64,000 bases of DNA from JAGBWK01 sp964462445 (GTDB lineage: Bacteria > Bacteroidota > Bacteroidia > Bacteroidales > Muribaculaceae), in NCBI GenBank assembly GCA_964462445.1, contig CAYWXG010000004.1:13414-77413 (forward strand). The letters are read 5' to 3'. The notes under the pieces were generated by a model. The model was not told where the DNA came from and did no database searches. It saw only the letters and a list, made by a program, of their open reading frames with translations. Positions 45,974 through 54,588 of the stretch are shown here, in pieces (positions within the stretch are counted from its first letter, which is position 1; every line of letters begins with the position of its first letter). Made by a program: the position numbers and the translations under genes.

Positions 45974-48697
45974 ATGGAGAAAAAACTGTTTTTGCTCGAT
46001 GCCTATGCGTTGATATATCGTGCTTACTATGCATTGATTCGCGCTCCTCGTATCACGTCGAAGGGGTTCAACACATCGGCAATATTTGGATTTTGCAATA
46101 CTTTAGAGGATATACTTCGCAAGGAAAATCCTACTCATATAGCAGTGTGTTTCGATCCCAAAGGTGGACACACTTTTCGTCATGAGTTGTATCCAGAATA
46201 TAAGGCACAACGCGATGCTCAGCCGGAGGATATAACTCTCTCAATACCATATATTAAAGACATTATTGCGGCCTATAATATTCCTGTCATAGAAATGGAG
46301 AAATATGAGGCTGATGATATAATTGGAACACTCGCTAAAAGGGCTGAAAAAGAAGGTTTTACAACCTATATGATGACACCCGACAAAGATTACGGACAAC
46401 TTGTCACCGATAAGATTTTCATGTATCGCCCCCCATTGCGTGGCAATGATTTTGAAATCAGAGGTGTTGCCGAGGTGTGTAGCCGCTATGAAATAGATAA
46501 TACGTTGCAAGTTATTGATTTATTGGCGCTTGAGGGGGATGCTTCCGATAATATTCCGGGATGTCCGGGTATCGGAAAAAAGACCGCTCCGATTTTGATA
46601 CGCGAATATGGTTCGGTGGAAAATCTAATTGCCAATGCCTCATCGTTGAAGCCCGGATTGCAAAAGAAAGTCACTGAGAATGCGCAGGCAATATTGTTGG
46701 CAAAAGAACTCGTCACGATACGCACCGATGTACCGGTCGAGATTGAATTTGATGCATTGAAACGAGTGGACAGCAATAATGCTCGCTTGCGTGAGATATA
46801 TAAAGAGCTGGAATTTAAAACCTTCCTTGCGCGATTGGAACCGGAACCGGTAGCAGAACAGGTTAAACAGCAGGATTTGATGGGTTCGCTGTTTGATTTG
46901 CCGGAACTGACGGCAGAGGTTGCCGATGTGGCAATTGAGGTTGAGACAAACGTTAATGCATTGAACGAGTATATTGACAAAGCGTTGATGCAATCGGAAA
47001 TCGGTGTAAGTGTGTATGCCGTGGGGGAAGAGACAATGACAGCTCGCTTGAAAGGTATCGCAATAGCAGTCAACGATTCTGATGCGCGCTTCTTTGCTTG
47101 CTCCGAAAATGGAGGAGAGGCTTGGAAAGAGGCTCTTCAGAAATTGTTTGGAGCACAATATAGTACGATAGTGAGTCACGATGTAAAACGCGATTATATC
47201 GTATTGAAAAACAATGGTATAGATCTGTCATCGAAATATTACGACACTTCGGTAGCTCATTATTTGCTACAACCGGAGATGAGACACAGATTGTCGGATA
47301 TCGCAATGAGCTATCTGAATATCATGCTTTCGGGGGCTCTTGATGAGGGCTCGCGCCGAAATCCGTATGCAGAGTTGCCATTAGCAGAGGCGGCAAAGCG
47401 CCATGCGGAGGCATCGCGTGTTGTGATGCAATTGCGTCGCGTGTTTGACGAGCAATTGTCGGCAGGTGGATTGAAGTCGCTGTTCAATGATATAGAGTTG
47501 CCATTCGTGAAAGTGCTTGCCGATATGGAACTTACGGGAGTGAGGATTAATGTCGGTGAATTGGCGAAAATGTCGGCTCAACTAACGGCTCGTGTCAATG
47601 AATTGGAGCAGCGTTGCTATCAAGCAGCCGGTAAAACATTCAATGTCAGTTCTCCCCGTCAAGTTGGCGACGTTTTGTTTGACCATCTAAAAATAGATCC
47701 GTCGGCAAAACGCACAAAGACCGGCGCTTACTCCACTACGGAGGAGATATTGGAAAAATATCGCCATTCACATGAGGTGGTTGATTTAATATTAAAAATA
47801 CGCAGTTTGAACAAGCTGCTTGCAACATATATCAATGCGTTGCCGGAATTGATAAATCCTGCGACAGGTAAGATACATACAACATATAATCAGACAGTTA
47901 CGGCGACAGGGCGTATATCGTCGACCAACCCGAATTTGCAGAATATTCCGGTTCGTACCGACGATGGTCGCGAGATACGCAAAGCATTTATTCCCGACCC
48001 GGGGTGCTTGTTTATGTCGGCGGATTATTCGCAGATTGAGTTGCGCCTAATGGCAGATATGTCGGGCGATCCGGATATGGTTGCCGCGTTTAGAGCCGGT
48101 GAAGATATTCATCGTGCAACAGCAGCGAAAATCTATAAAGAGCCGATAGGGCAGGTGACCGATGTGCAACGCCGCAATGCCAAAACCGCCAATTTCGGTA
48201 TTATATATGGTATTTCAGCATTCGGACTTGCAGAACGATTGGATATCCCGCGAGCTGAAGCTAAGATGTTGATTGATGGGTATTTTGCTACTTACCCACG
48301 AGTGAAAGAGTATATCACGGAGACGATAGCTCAAGCCAAAGAGCGAGGATACGTGACTACGGTGATGGGACGCAAACGATTCTTGTCGGATATAAATTCG
48401 CGTAATGCCGTTGTTCGCTCCTATGCCGAGCGCAATGCTGTCAATGCCCCTCTCCAAGGAAGTGCTGCCGACATAATAAAGAAGGCAATGATTGATATCG
48501 CTCGAGAAATTGAGAGTCGCGGATTACGCACTCGCATGATAATGCAGGTGCACGATGAATTAATTTTTAATGTGGTGCCTGAGGAATTAGATGAGGTAAA
48601 ATCGCTTGTCGAGCGCTTGATGATGCAAGCCTACTCCGGGAATGTGCCTTTAGAAGTTGCCGCAGGGGTTGGCGCCAATTGGCTCGAAGCCCACTGA
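45974..48697 (+). CDS. polA: DNA polymerase I, proofreading domain apparently inactive
   Basis: 907 residues. Residues about 1-290 form the 5' nuclease (LLDAYALIYRAYYAL, AVCFDPKGGHTFRHELYPEYKAQR, EADDIIGTLAKRAE, DASDNIPGCPGIGKKTA). Residues about 540-907 are the family A polymerase: motif A MSADYSQIELR, motif B RRNAKTANFGIIYGIS and motif C MQVHDELIF. In the middle 3'-5' exonuclease-like domain the expected DxE of Exo I is replaced (IGVSVYAVGEETM) and the Exo III Tyr/Asp are missing (KRHAEASRVVMQL). It should fill gaps and remove primers without proofreading. Confidence 0.96.
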   Translation: MEKKLFLLDAYALIYRAYYALIRAPRITSKGFNTSAIFGFCNTLEDILRKENPTHIAVCFDPKGGHTFRHELYPEYKAQRDAQPEDITLSIPYIKDIIAAYNIPVIEMEKYEADDIIGTLAKRAEKEGFTTYMMTPDKDYGQLVTDKIFMYRPPLRGNDFEIRGVAEVCSRYEIDNTLQVIDLLALEGDASDNIPGCPGIGKKTAPILIREYGSVENLIANASSLKPGLQKKVTENAQAILLAKELVTIRTDVPVEIEFDALKRVDSNNARLREIYKELEFKTFLARLEPEPVAEQVKQQDLMGSLFDLPELTAEVADVAIEVETNVNALNEYIDKALMQSEIGVSVYAVGEETMTARLKGIAIAVNDSDARFFACSENGGEAWKEALQKLFGAQYSTIVSHDVKRDYIVLKNNGIDLSSKYYDTSVAHYLLQPEMRHRLSDIAMSYLNIMLSGALDEGSRRNPYAELPLAEAAKRHAEASRVVMQLRRVFDEQLSAGGLKSLFNDIELPFVKVLADMELTGVRINVGELAKMSAQLTARVNELEQRCYQAAGKTFNVSSPRQVGDVLFDHLKIDPSAKRTKTGAYSTTEEILEKYRHSHEVVDLILKIRSLNKLLATYINALPELINPATGKIHTTYNQTVTATGRISSTNPNLQNIPVRTDDGREIRKAFIPDPGCLFMSADYSQIELRLMADMSGDPDMVAAFRAGEDIHRATAAKIYKEPIGQVTDVQRRNAKTANFGIIYGISAFGLAERLDIPRAEAKMLIDGYFATYPRVKEYITETIAQAKERGYVTTVMGRKRFLSDINSRNAVVRSYAERNAVNAPLQGSAADIIKKAMIDIAREIESRGLRTRMIMQVHDELIFNVVPEELDEVKSLVERLMMQAYSGNVPLEVAAGVGANWLEAH

Positions 48698-48860
48698 AAT
48701 TAATTCATAATTCACAATTCATAATTCATAATTGAACCTCTAAAATCTTGCACAATTCATAATTGGTTTCGCGTTGAAAAGAGTCTGTAATTATGAATTA
48801 TGCATTACAAAGTTGTATTTTCTATTTTTACATAATTCGGTCATATTCATATTTTAGCCA
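48698..48860. repeat. AATTCATAA palindromic repeat cluster, left of four-helix gene
   Basis: Forward units (AATTCATAATTCACAATT and repeats, 48701-48734 and about 48750-48763) are followed by the inverted unit TAATTATGAATTATGCATTA (48788-48808). Together they can fold into a hairpin over the spacer. The same set occurs right of the next gene. Confidence 0.8.
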
Positions 48861-49232
48861 ATGAGGAGTGTTGATAGTAATGTCGTAGTTGTGAAGAGTA
48901 AGGATTTTGCCCTGAGGTGTATACGTCTATATCAACTTTTGGTTAAAGAGAGGTCGGAGTTTGTATTATCTAAGCAGTTGCTCCGAAGTGGGACCAGTAT
49001 TGGTGCTAATGTGAAAGAAGCTTTGCGTGGACAGAGTAAGGCTGATTTTGCAATGAAATTAAATATTGCGTTAAAAGTGGCAAGTGAGTCGGAATATTGG
49101 ATTGAGTTACTCGGGGAGTCTAAAATACTGAATGAACATGAATTCAAGAGTATTCATGATGACTGCACGGAACTAATAAAAATACTGACTTCTATTGTTA
49201 AAACAACCTATAATTCAATTCATAATTCATAA
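48861..49232 (+). CDS. Four-helix bundle protein (S23/IVP family)
   Basis: 123 residues of the family first found inside 23S rRNA intervening sequences and related to the Avd protein of diversity-generating retroelements. Signature segments: SKDFALRCIRLYQLL, LSKQLLRSGTSIGANVKEALRGQSKADFAMKLNIALKVASESEYWIELL and the final long helix. The family is basic and nucleic-acid-linked in studied cases; its role as a lone gene is unknown. The last codons (NSIHNS-stop) are made by the flanking AATTCATAA repeat, so gene and repeat overlap. No reverse transcriptase or variable repeat is nearby. Confidence 0.88.
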   Translation: MRSVDSNVVVVKSKDFALRCIRLYQLLVKERSEFVLSKQLLRSGTSIGANVKEALRGQSKADFAMKLNIALKVASESEYWIELLGESKILNEHEFKSIHDDCTELIKILTSIVKTTYNSIHNS

Positions 49233-49345
49233 TTCATAATTTGATTTTCGCTGAGTGGGAGCTTAAATTATGAATTATGCATATGCCTTGCAACAATGAA
49301 GAGGGGACTTAAATTATGAATTATGCATTATGAATTATGCATTAT
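49211..49345. repeat. AATTCATAA palindromic repeat cluster, right of four-helix gene
   Basis: Forward units (AATTCATAATTCATAATTCA, 49212-49240) are followed by two sets of inverted units (AAATTATGAATTATGCAT at about 49265-49282 and 49311-49345, the latter doubled). The arrangement mirrors the left cluster and borders the TIGR02757 gene end. Confidence 0.8.
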
Positions 49346-50113
49346 TTATATTCCCATGCCGATTCCGAAGAGGGCGTAGTCGTAGAGTACAGGGTCGTCG
49401 GGGCGGAATGAGCGGAGTACGTCGGTAAGTTGACGAACGGCCTCGCGGTCGGTGGAACATCGAGTAAGGAGTCCGAGATTGCGTGAAGTGTTGGCAACAT
49501 GCACATCCATTGGGATGAACAATTGGGAGGGGCGTAATGATTCCCAAATACCTATGTCGACAATGCCGTCATCGCGCACGAGCCATCTTAGTGCCATGTT
49601 GATGCGTTTGAGAGCCGTGGTGCGCAGATTGCCGGGTAGGCATCGGCTATCTTTAGTGCCATTGTTGGCGTCGGCAAAATATTGCGACATAATAGCCACG
49701 AGGTCCCATGCCGGCATTTCGGATTTGTTAATGCCGTGGCTCACAGCCATTTCTTCGAGAGTTGAGAAATGCGAATAAATTTCATGGAGACCACGGAGAT
49801 AGTGCTTGAGATTGTCAACGAAGAAAGTGCGATGGATATTGCCGTCGGGGAGCGTTTCGTAAGCTTGATCGCGCACATAGTCGTAGGGGCGACCCTCAAA
49901 AATACGTATCAATTTCTCGCAATTTCGGCATATCATTTTGCGGTTACCCCAAGCGATGGTAGCCGATAGCAGAGCAATAATTTCTATATCTTGCTGGCGC
50001 TCAAAACGTCGCGGAAACTGCACCGGGTCATCGTCGATAAACTCCGGCGAATTGATGCGTGCGGCCTCGCTATCCAGAAAATCCTTTATGTCGTTGAGAT
50101 AGTCGGTATTCAT
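49346..50113 (-). CDS. TIGR02757/DUF2400 family protein
   Basis: 255 residues. Family segments: DPVQFPRRFERQQDIEIIALLSATIAWGNRKMI, RTTALKRINMALRWLVRDD, the near-invariant PSQLFIPMDVHVANTSRNLGLLTR and the C-terminal DPVLYDYALFGIG. The region with IPLDxH is reminiscent of helix-hairpin-helix DNA glycosylases, but the biochemical role is not established. Full length and intact. Confidence 0.92.
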   Translation of the reverse strand: MNTDYLNDIKDFLDSEAARINSPEFIDDDPVQFPRRFERQQDIEIIALLSATIAWGNRKMICRNCEKLIRIFEGRPYDYVRDQAYETLPDGNIHRTFFVDNLKHYLRGLHEIYSHFSTLEEMAVSHGINKSEMPAWDLVAIMSQYFADANNGTKDSRCLPGNLRTTALKRINMALRWLVRDDGIVDIGIWESLRPSQLFIPMDVHVANTSRNLGLLTRCSTDREAVRQLTDVLRSFRPDDPVLYDYALFGIGMGI

Positions 50114-50675
50114 GCTACAAAATTAACAAAAAAGAATTATGCCCCAGCAAATATAATTCAAGTAATCAAAATTTTAAGAGTTATTGATGATAATTTGAAA
50201 TTTATCATTAACTTTGCGATGCATCCATAACGCAGAAGCCCACAATTGTGGGGTAAGCGGGAGGGGTGCAGACATTTTTTATAAAGGCGTTTATCCAGCG
50301 CTCAGTTCTTCGCGATTCAGAACTTCGCAACTTCATGTATCCGATTGAAGAACTTTGCAACGATAGATGTCCCGAGAATATGATTATGCGTAATATATAC
50401 GCGAATAAATCATAGGCGGATTGTGTGGTCTTGTTCCCGGAGGGACAAGAATATATGCATTCCATCTAAAATTGTTTTACCCTCTTGTTTTAGGGTATAA
50501 TATATCATATTCAGGCGTGGGCTTCTGCGTTGCTCGTTCACTAATCGGAAACGGCAATGCGAAGGCCATGAATTGCGGTGGGCGAGCAATTGATAGAGTT
50601 TCCCACGCTTTTTTATCCTTAAATAATATTGTAGCTCTCAAAGGGAAACTGGGGCTCACCTTATTGTATAAGGAT
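50114..50675 (+). ncRNA. Structured segment with 15-nt inverted repeat and terminator-like hairpin
   Basis: There is no credible gene here. A promoter (TTG 50184-50186, TAACTTTG 50209-50216) predicts a transcript from about 50223. Its 5' end AACGCAGAAGCCCAC (50229-50243) is the exact complement of GTGGGCTTCTGCGTT (50517-50531). The right arm also begins a second structure, GCGTGGG (50515-50521) with CCCACGC (50602-50608), followed by six T residues. The left arm overlaps a CCCACAATTGTGGG palindrome (50239-50252). Between the arms lie further hairpins (TATGATT..AATCATA; TCTTGT..ACAAGA; ACCCT..AGGGT). It could be a regulatory leader of the following operon, a stand-alone RNA ending at 50614, or an invertible DNA segment. 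A weak TAATATTG at 50624-50631 could start the operon independently. Confidence 0.55.
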
Positions 50676-51764
50676 ATGAAACAAACCAATTACCTAAAAT
50701 TGTTCTCCTTTTTCGCGTTTTTGCTTTTTGGAGGCGTAAGTTGTTGGGCCACAGCTGAATCATTGCATCTGTTGCTTGCTTCGTGGCCGAAAATTTTCTG
50801 TTATCTTGTCGCTATAGGCTTTTTTGTAGTGGCCTCTATCGGTACAAAATTGATGGTTGATTCGTTAAACCAAAAGATTTATGTAGAGGGGCGTACAGGA
50901 AAACTTTTCGGAGGAATATTATTAGTGTTGATATTCTGGTTGGTAATCTCGATGCCGACCAACACTCATACCTTTATCTATCGCAATATAATCTCCGAGC
51001 GAGTCAATAATGATATCGATGTTACAATGGGCTATCTTGATGACATAAAAAATAATACATTAAATGTAAAAAAGTGGGAAGAACTCATAGCAAATCGTCA
51101 AGAGGCTGTTCGCAAATATCAGAATTTAGTAATAGGGGAAGTTACGCAACCCAATGATCCAGGAAGTGGCCCTAATACCAAAACTATATTAGAACAATTA
51201 GAGTCAGAGTTGGGATATAAGATTGATGAATATCGCCCTAAAGGAAACATTACGAGTCAGAGTGAGATTGTAAAGGCGTGTGAATACTATAATGATAGAT
51301 TTAGCAATGTGATAAATACTATTATTCCCGAATATTATAAAGGGAGAATGGAACGACCTAATGAAACTAAATTTACTCAGGCTGTTAACGCATATAATGA
51401 ACTTTCCGACCTAAAGGAAAAGATTGAGGCGGGAAGAAAAACAAAAGGCTCTTCATCGGATATCGTAGACCTTAATAGTGCTGATGACATGCATAATATT
51501 GTAATTCCTTGCATCAATTCCGGCTATCAAGCTGTAAATAGTAACAGTGATATAGTTATATTTAAAAATGGTGATGAAATTAAATACAAGGCCGACCCTG
51601 TCATAACCGATACGCAGCGAATGACAAGTATATTTGAGGTGTGGGGAGACTATTTGTCGGGGAAATTCGGTGGACATGGTTTCTTATGGTGGATACTTCT
51701 TGCCATCCTTGTTGATGTTGCCGCCTTTATTTTCTTTGATATTGCATTCAAAAAGTCAAATTGA
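50676..51764 (+). CDS. Four-TM membrane protein, first gene of GTPase operon
   Basis: 362 residues from ATG 50676 (MKQTNYLKLF), preceded by AAGGAT; a longer reading frame from 50421 would run through the structured segment and is unlikely. Hydrophobic helices: about 7-25, 38-60 and 76-94, and a final one at about 335-355 (FLWWILLAILVDVAAFIFFDIAF). Between the third and fourth lies a ~235-residue hydrophilic domain with helical, charged character (KKWEELIANRQEAVRKYQNL; NAYNELSDLKEKIEAGRKTK). I do not recognise a family. It likely provides the membrane scaffold for the GTPase 53 nt downstream. Confidence 0.75.
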   Translation: MKQTNYLKLFSFFAFLLFGGVSCWATAESLHLLLASWPKIFCYLVAIGFFVVASIGTKLMVDSLNQKIYVEGRTGKLFGGILLVLIFWLVISMPTNTHTFIYRNIISERVNNDIDVTMGYLDDIKNNTLNVKKWEELIANRQEAVRKYQNLVIGEVTQPNDPGSGPNTKTILEQLESELGYKIDEYRPKGNITSQSEIVKACEYYNDRFSNVINTIIPEYYKGRMERPNETKFTQAVNAYNELSDLKEKIEAGRKTKGSSSDIVDLNSADDMHNIVIPCINSGYQAVNSNSDIVIFKNGDEIKYKADPVITDTQRMTSIFEVWGDYLSGKFGGHGFLWWILLAILVDVAAFIFFDIAFKKSN

Positions 51765-51817
51765 TATTAACGCTTATAAAATTAAATAAATTCACATTCT
51801 TAAAAACAAACTTAATT

Positions 51818-52750
51818 ATGCCAACTTTTGATAATATCCACAACAACCAAAATATCAATGAACACCAAGTTTTTCCAGAACCTCCAGGTCCATCCCGGCC
51901 ACAACCGGATGGCAATGTAATTCATGGGTTGAATGACCAAGAGATACTTAATCCTAATGCGATTCAGGTAGTGCTTAATAATACGGAAATCCCTATTGTC
52001 GTATTTTTCGGACCTGCAACTTGTGGTAAGACTATGACATTGTTGCGCTTATCACGTTATCTAATGGATAAAGGATACAATGTTTCACCGGTACGTTCGT
52101 TCCGTCCGGGCTATGATGGTCATTACAGGAGAATGTGTGAAAACTTTAATACTATGGTAAATTCGAGCTTGGCTCAAGCAGGTAACGACTTTATAAGTTT
52201 CATGCTTGTGGAGGTTTCTTATGATGGTCAACCTCTTTGTCAGATACTTGAGGCACCGGGAGAACATTATTTTAGCCCCAAGCAACCCAACGCTCCATTC
52301 CCTGCCTATATCAACACAATCTGTGCATCTCCCAATCGTAAGCTATGGGGATTTTTTATAGAGCCCGATCATACTAATCAGCAGTTAGAACATTCGGATA
52401 TTCTTAACTATGTTGACAGAATACGTAGATTTAAATCTTATATGCACCCTCGCGACAGAGTCGCTATTATCTTCAATAAAATTGACGAAACAAATAAAAT
52501 GTTGCATATCGGAGCAGTTAATAGAAGGGAGGTTTATCGTCAAGCGGAATTTACCTATCCGGGGCTATTTAAAATATTCGCCAACGAGAATCCGATAACT
52601 AAAATAATTAAAGAGACGCGAGCTGCATTTGTTCCCTATATGAATGGTTATTTTTCTGATTGTGGAGATGGAAGTAGATCATTCCAACAGGGACATGACA
52701 ACTATCCGCGTGAGCTATGGAATGTAATTAGCAAATCTATAAAGGGATAA
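51818..52750 (+). CDS. P-loop GTPase-like protein
   Basis: 310 residues from ATG 51818 (MPTFDNIHNN). A Pro-rich N-terminus (EPPGPSRPQPDG) leads to the G1 motif GPATCGKT at 65-72, in a strand-loop-helix context (IPIVVFF before, MTLLRLSRYL after). FNKID at 219-223 matches the NKxD guanine-specificity motif. The G3 position appears to be EAPG (145-148) and not DxxG, after the strand LCQIL. This fits a Ras-like/TRAFAC GTPase of the kind seen in bacterial GTPase-centred operons. No TM segment is present, so it is cytoplasmic and presumably recruited by its membrane partners. Confidence 0.8.
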   Translation: MPTFDNIHNNQNINEHQVFPEPPGPSRPQPDGNVIHGLNDQEILNPNAIQVVLNNTEIPIVVFFGPATCGKTMTLLRLSRYLMDKGYNVSPVRSFRPGYDGHYRRMCENFNTMVNSSLAQAGNDFISFMLVEVSYDGQPLCQILEAPGEHYFSPKQPNAPFPAYINTICASPNRKLWGFFIEPDHTNQQLEHSDILNYVDRIRRFKSYMHPRDRVAIIFNKIDETNKMLHIGAVNRREVYRQAEFTYPGLFKIFANENPITKIIKETRAAFVPYMNGYFSDCGDGSRSFQQGHDNYPRELWNVISKSIKG

Positions 52751-52752
52751 TA

Positions 52753-54582
52753 ATGGCACTTAGTATTATCGTTCATGGTGTGACTACCGGATTTGATACG
52801 AGCGAGAGCAATTCCCCAACCTTCATTCAGAATTTCTACAATCTGACGAAAGGCGAAAACTATTTCATTGCCGAGATTCGTCGTGACGGAACAAGGGTTA
52901 TGAGTTGTTACACACTCTATATTTCTCGCAATGTGTCAAATTCCGGGAATCGCCCCGGTTCGTATTTCGCGATATCGGTGATTTACGATGATTATGTTTG
53001 TCTTGATGTGAAGGCTATCAGTAGCGCATTAGAGACAACATTCCGCAACGCTATTGTTGGAATCGTGTTAAAAAAGCAAGATGAAGGATATCGCTACTTG
53101 GTGGGTAATTTTGCTGCATTGAAGCCACATATCGATGATGCTCTAAACAAACTATATGGGCAAATATTTAATGTGTTGCAAGGAAGGCAGCAAATTGACA
53201 ACTCATTTAGTATGAAGCCGGGACAATTATCGAAATGGAATCCAACAGATCTTAAAGACAGCGAAATATATGAGATAATAAGACGAGAAGGAGGTATAAA
53301 GTTGTCGAACGAATTTCCGTCACAAGCGCATAAGAGGAAACTTGAAGAGGAACGTCGTCAGCGACAACTTGAAGCAGAAATGGCGCGCCGTAAACTCGAG
53401 GAACAAAAAGCGTTAGCTGAGAGGATATTGGCAGAAGAGCGCGAACGTGCAAAGCGTGAGCTTATAAAGATTGCTGACGAAGCAAAAGCCAATGTTGAAC
53501 GCTTAAGGAGAGAAAATGAGGCGAATATTAGGGCGGAGGTAGAAAGAACATCCAAAGAAATAGCCTCTTTGAAATCCGAAATAGCAGAAAAAGAAACAGT
53601 AATCCGAGAATATAATCGGGAATATGAGAAATTGGCTGACGCAATAACCGAGTTGAATCGTAGAATGGGAGATTCCCAGTGCAGTACATATCAAACCTTT
53701 AGCGTTGAGATTAATAGGCTTACCGAAGGAGTTAGGAGAAGCTATCAAAGCTATGGTGATGATATAAAGCGACTGTCGGCCGACGTTGAAAGCCTCAGAC
53801 AAAGAGTAGATGGCATAAAATCGGGAGACACCGGGCCAGTTCCTCCTCCCAATCCTCCGAGACCCAAACCGATTCCTAAAAAACTAATTATAGGAATATT
53901 CGGAGTTTTAGTGGCTCTAATTGTTACAGTTTTGCTTCTGGCAAATCGCAGCACCGGTGATTATCCTATCTCCAATGACGAGTACGTGTACTATGCTTAT
54001 GCGAACTCCCTCGATGGGGCTGACTTCTCTGTAGAAAAGTTTGCAGAGGCGAAGTATATGGGCACTTATAGGGGACCAGAAAAAGAACAACCCCTTGACT
54101 ACTATAACTATAAATGGGAGAAAATAGAGTCCGGTCCAGAGCCAGGTCCGGACCCAACCGAGGAGGAAGAAGAGGGAAATGCAGCCGAAAACGAGCGGTT
54201 GAAAGAAATCCAAGAAAATGCGCCTAAATTTCGTATTGACATCAGTGATAAACCTGTTGATGGTAAGAGAACGCTATTACTAACGTTGAAGAAAGATTCT
54301 GTCGACTATCAAAATTTTTTAGGTAGACTAAAAGAAGAAAGTTTTGAATTTAAATGTACTCATCCTGATTCTAGGACCATTTCACAAGATGGTAATGGGG
54401 TTGGTGTGAGATTTATTGTGGATAACGATGTGATTAAAATAGTTACTCAAGTGGACCATAAAGGCAACACCACAAAAAACATTCATAGTAATATAGAAAT
54501 GAAATATTCATTTGGAACATTCAAGCGCAATGGTATAACCCAAAGCTTTGAAATAAATAATGAATATCAAGGAGACAATTGA
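52753..54582 (+). CDS. Coiled-coil single-TM protein of GTPase operon
   Basis: 609 residues, starting 3 nt after the GTPase stop. Residues 1-145 form an alpha/beta domain (ISRNVSNSGNRPGSYFAISVIYDDYVCLDVKAISSALETTF) that resembles the N-terminus of the next protein. Residues about 190-305 and 315-355 are a strong coiled coil (ARRKLEEQKALAERILAEER). A Pro-rich linker (361-377) precedes a TM helix (about 378-397, LIIGIFGVLVALIVTVLLLA). The rest, with an acidic stretch (EPGPDPTEEEEEG), is outside the cytoplasm. The N-domain may be a longin- or GAP-like partner of the GTPase, which is a guess from context. Confidence 0.75.
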   Translation: MALSIIVHGVTTGFDTSESNSPTFIQNFYNLTKGENYFIAEIRRDGTRVMSCYTLYISRNVSNSGNRPGSYFAISVIYDDYVCLDVKAISSALETTFRNAIVGIVLKKQDEGYRYLVGNFAALKPHIDDALNKLYGQIFNVLQGRQQIDNSFSMKPGQLSKWNPTDLKDSEIYEIIRREGGIKLSNEFPSQAHKRKLEEERRQRQLEAEMARRKLEEQKALAERILAEERERAKRELIKIADEAKANVERLRRENEANIRAEVERTSKEIASLKSEIAEKETVIREYNREYEKLADAITELNRRMGDSQCSTYQTFSVEINRLTEGVRRSYQSYGDDIKRLSADVESLRQRVDGIKSGDTGPVPPPNPPRPKPIPKKLIIGIFGVLVALIVTVLLLANRSTGDYPISNDEYVYYAYANSLDGADFSVEKFAEAKYMGTYRGPEKEQPLDYYNYKWEKIESGPEPGPDPTEEEEEGNAAENERLKEIQENAPKFRIDISDKPVDGKRTLLLTLKKDSVDYQNFLGRLKEESFEFKCTHPDSRTISQDGNGVGVRFIVDNDVIKIVTQVDHKGNTTKNIHSNIEMKYSFGTFKRNGITQSFEINNEYQGDN

Positions 54583-54588
54583 GAGTAG

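Noticed and set aside
48861..49232. Diversity-generating retroelement around the Avd-like protein
   Set aside because: No reverse transcriptase, template repeat or variable repeat is present nearby.
50208..50465. 85-codon minus-strand frame inside the structured segment
   Set aside because: It has no domain, no start signal and covers the inverted repeat and hairpins; better explained as a shadow of the RNA or DNA element.
50222..50614. Known housekeeping RNAs (RNase P, tmRNA, SRP RNA) as identity of the structured segment
   Set aside because: The conserved cores of these RNAs (for example GAAAGTCC, the tmRNA tag and tRNA-like ends, GGAAGCAGC) are not found by eye. A covariance search was not possible.
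50421..50675. N-terminal extension of the four-TM protein by 85 residues
   Set aside because: It reads through the terminator-like hairpin and shows no protein-like features; ATG 50676 with AAGGAT upstream is a natural start.
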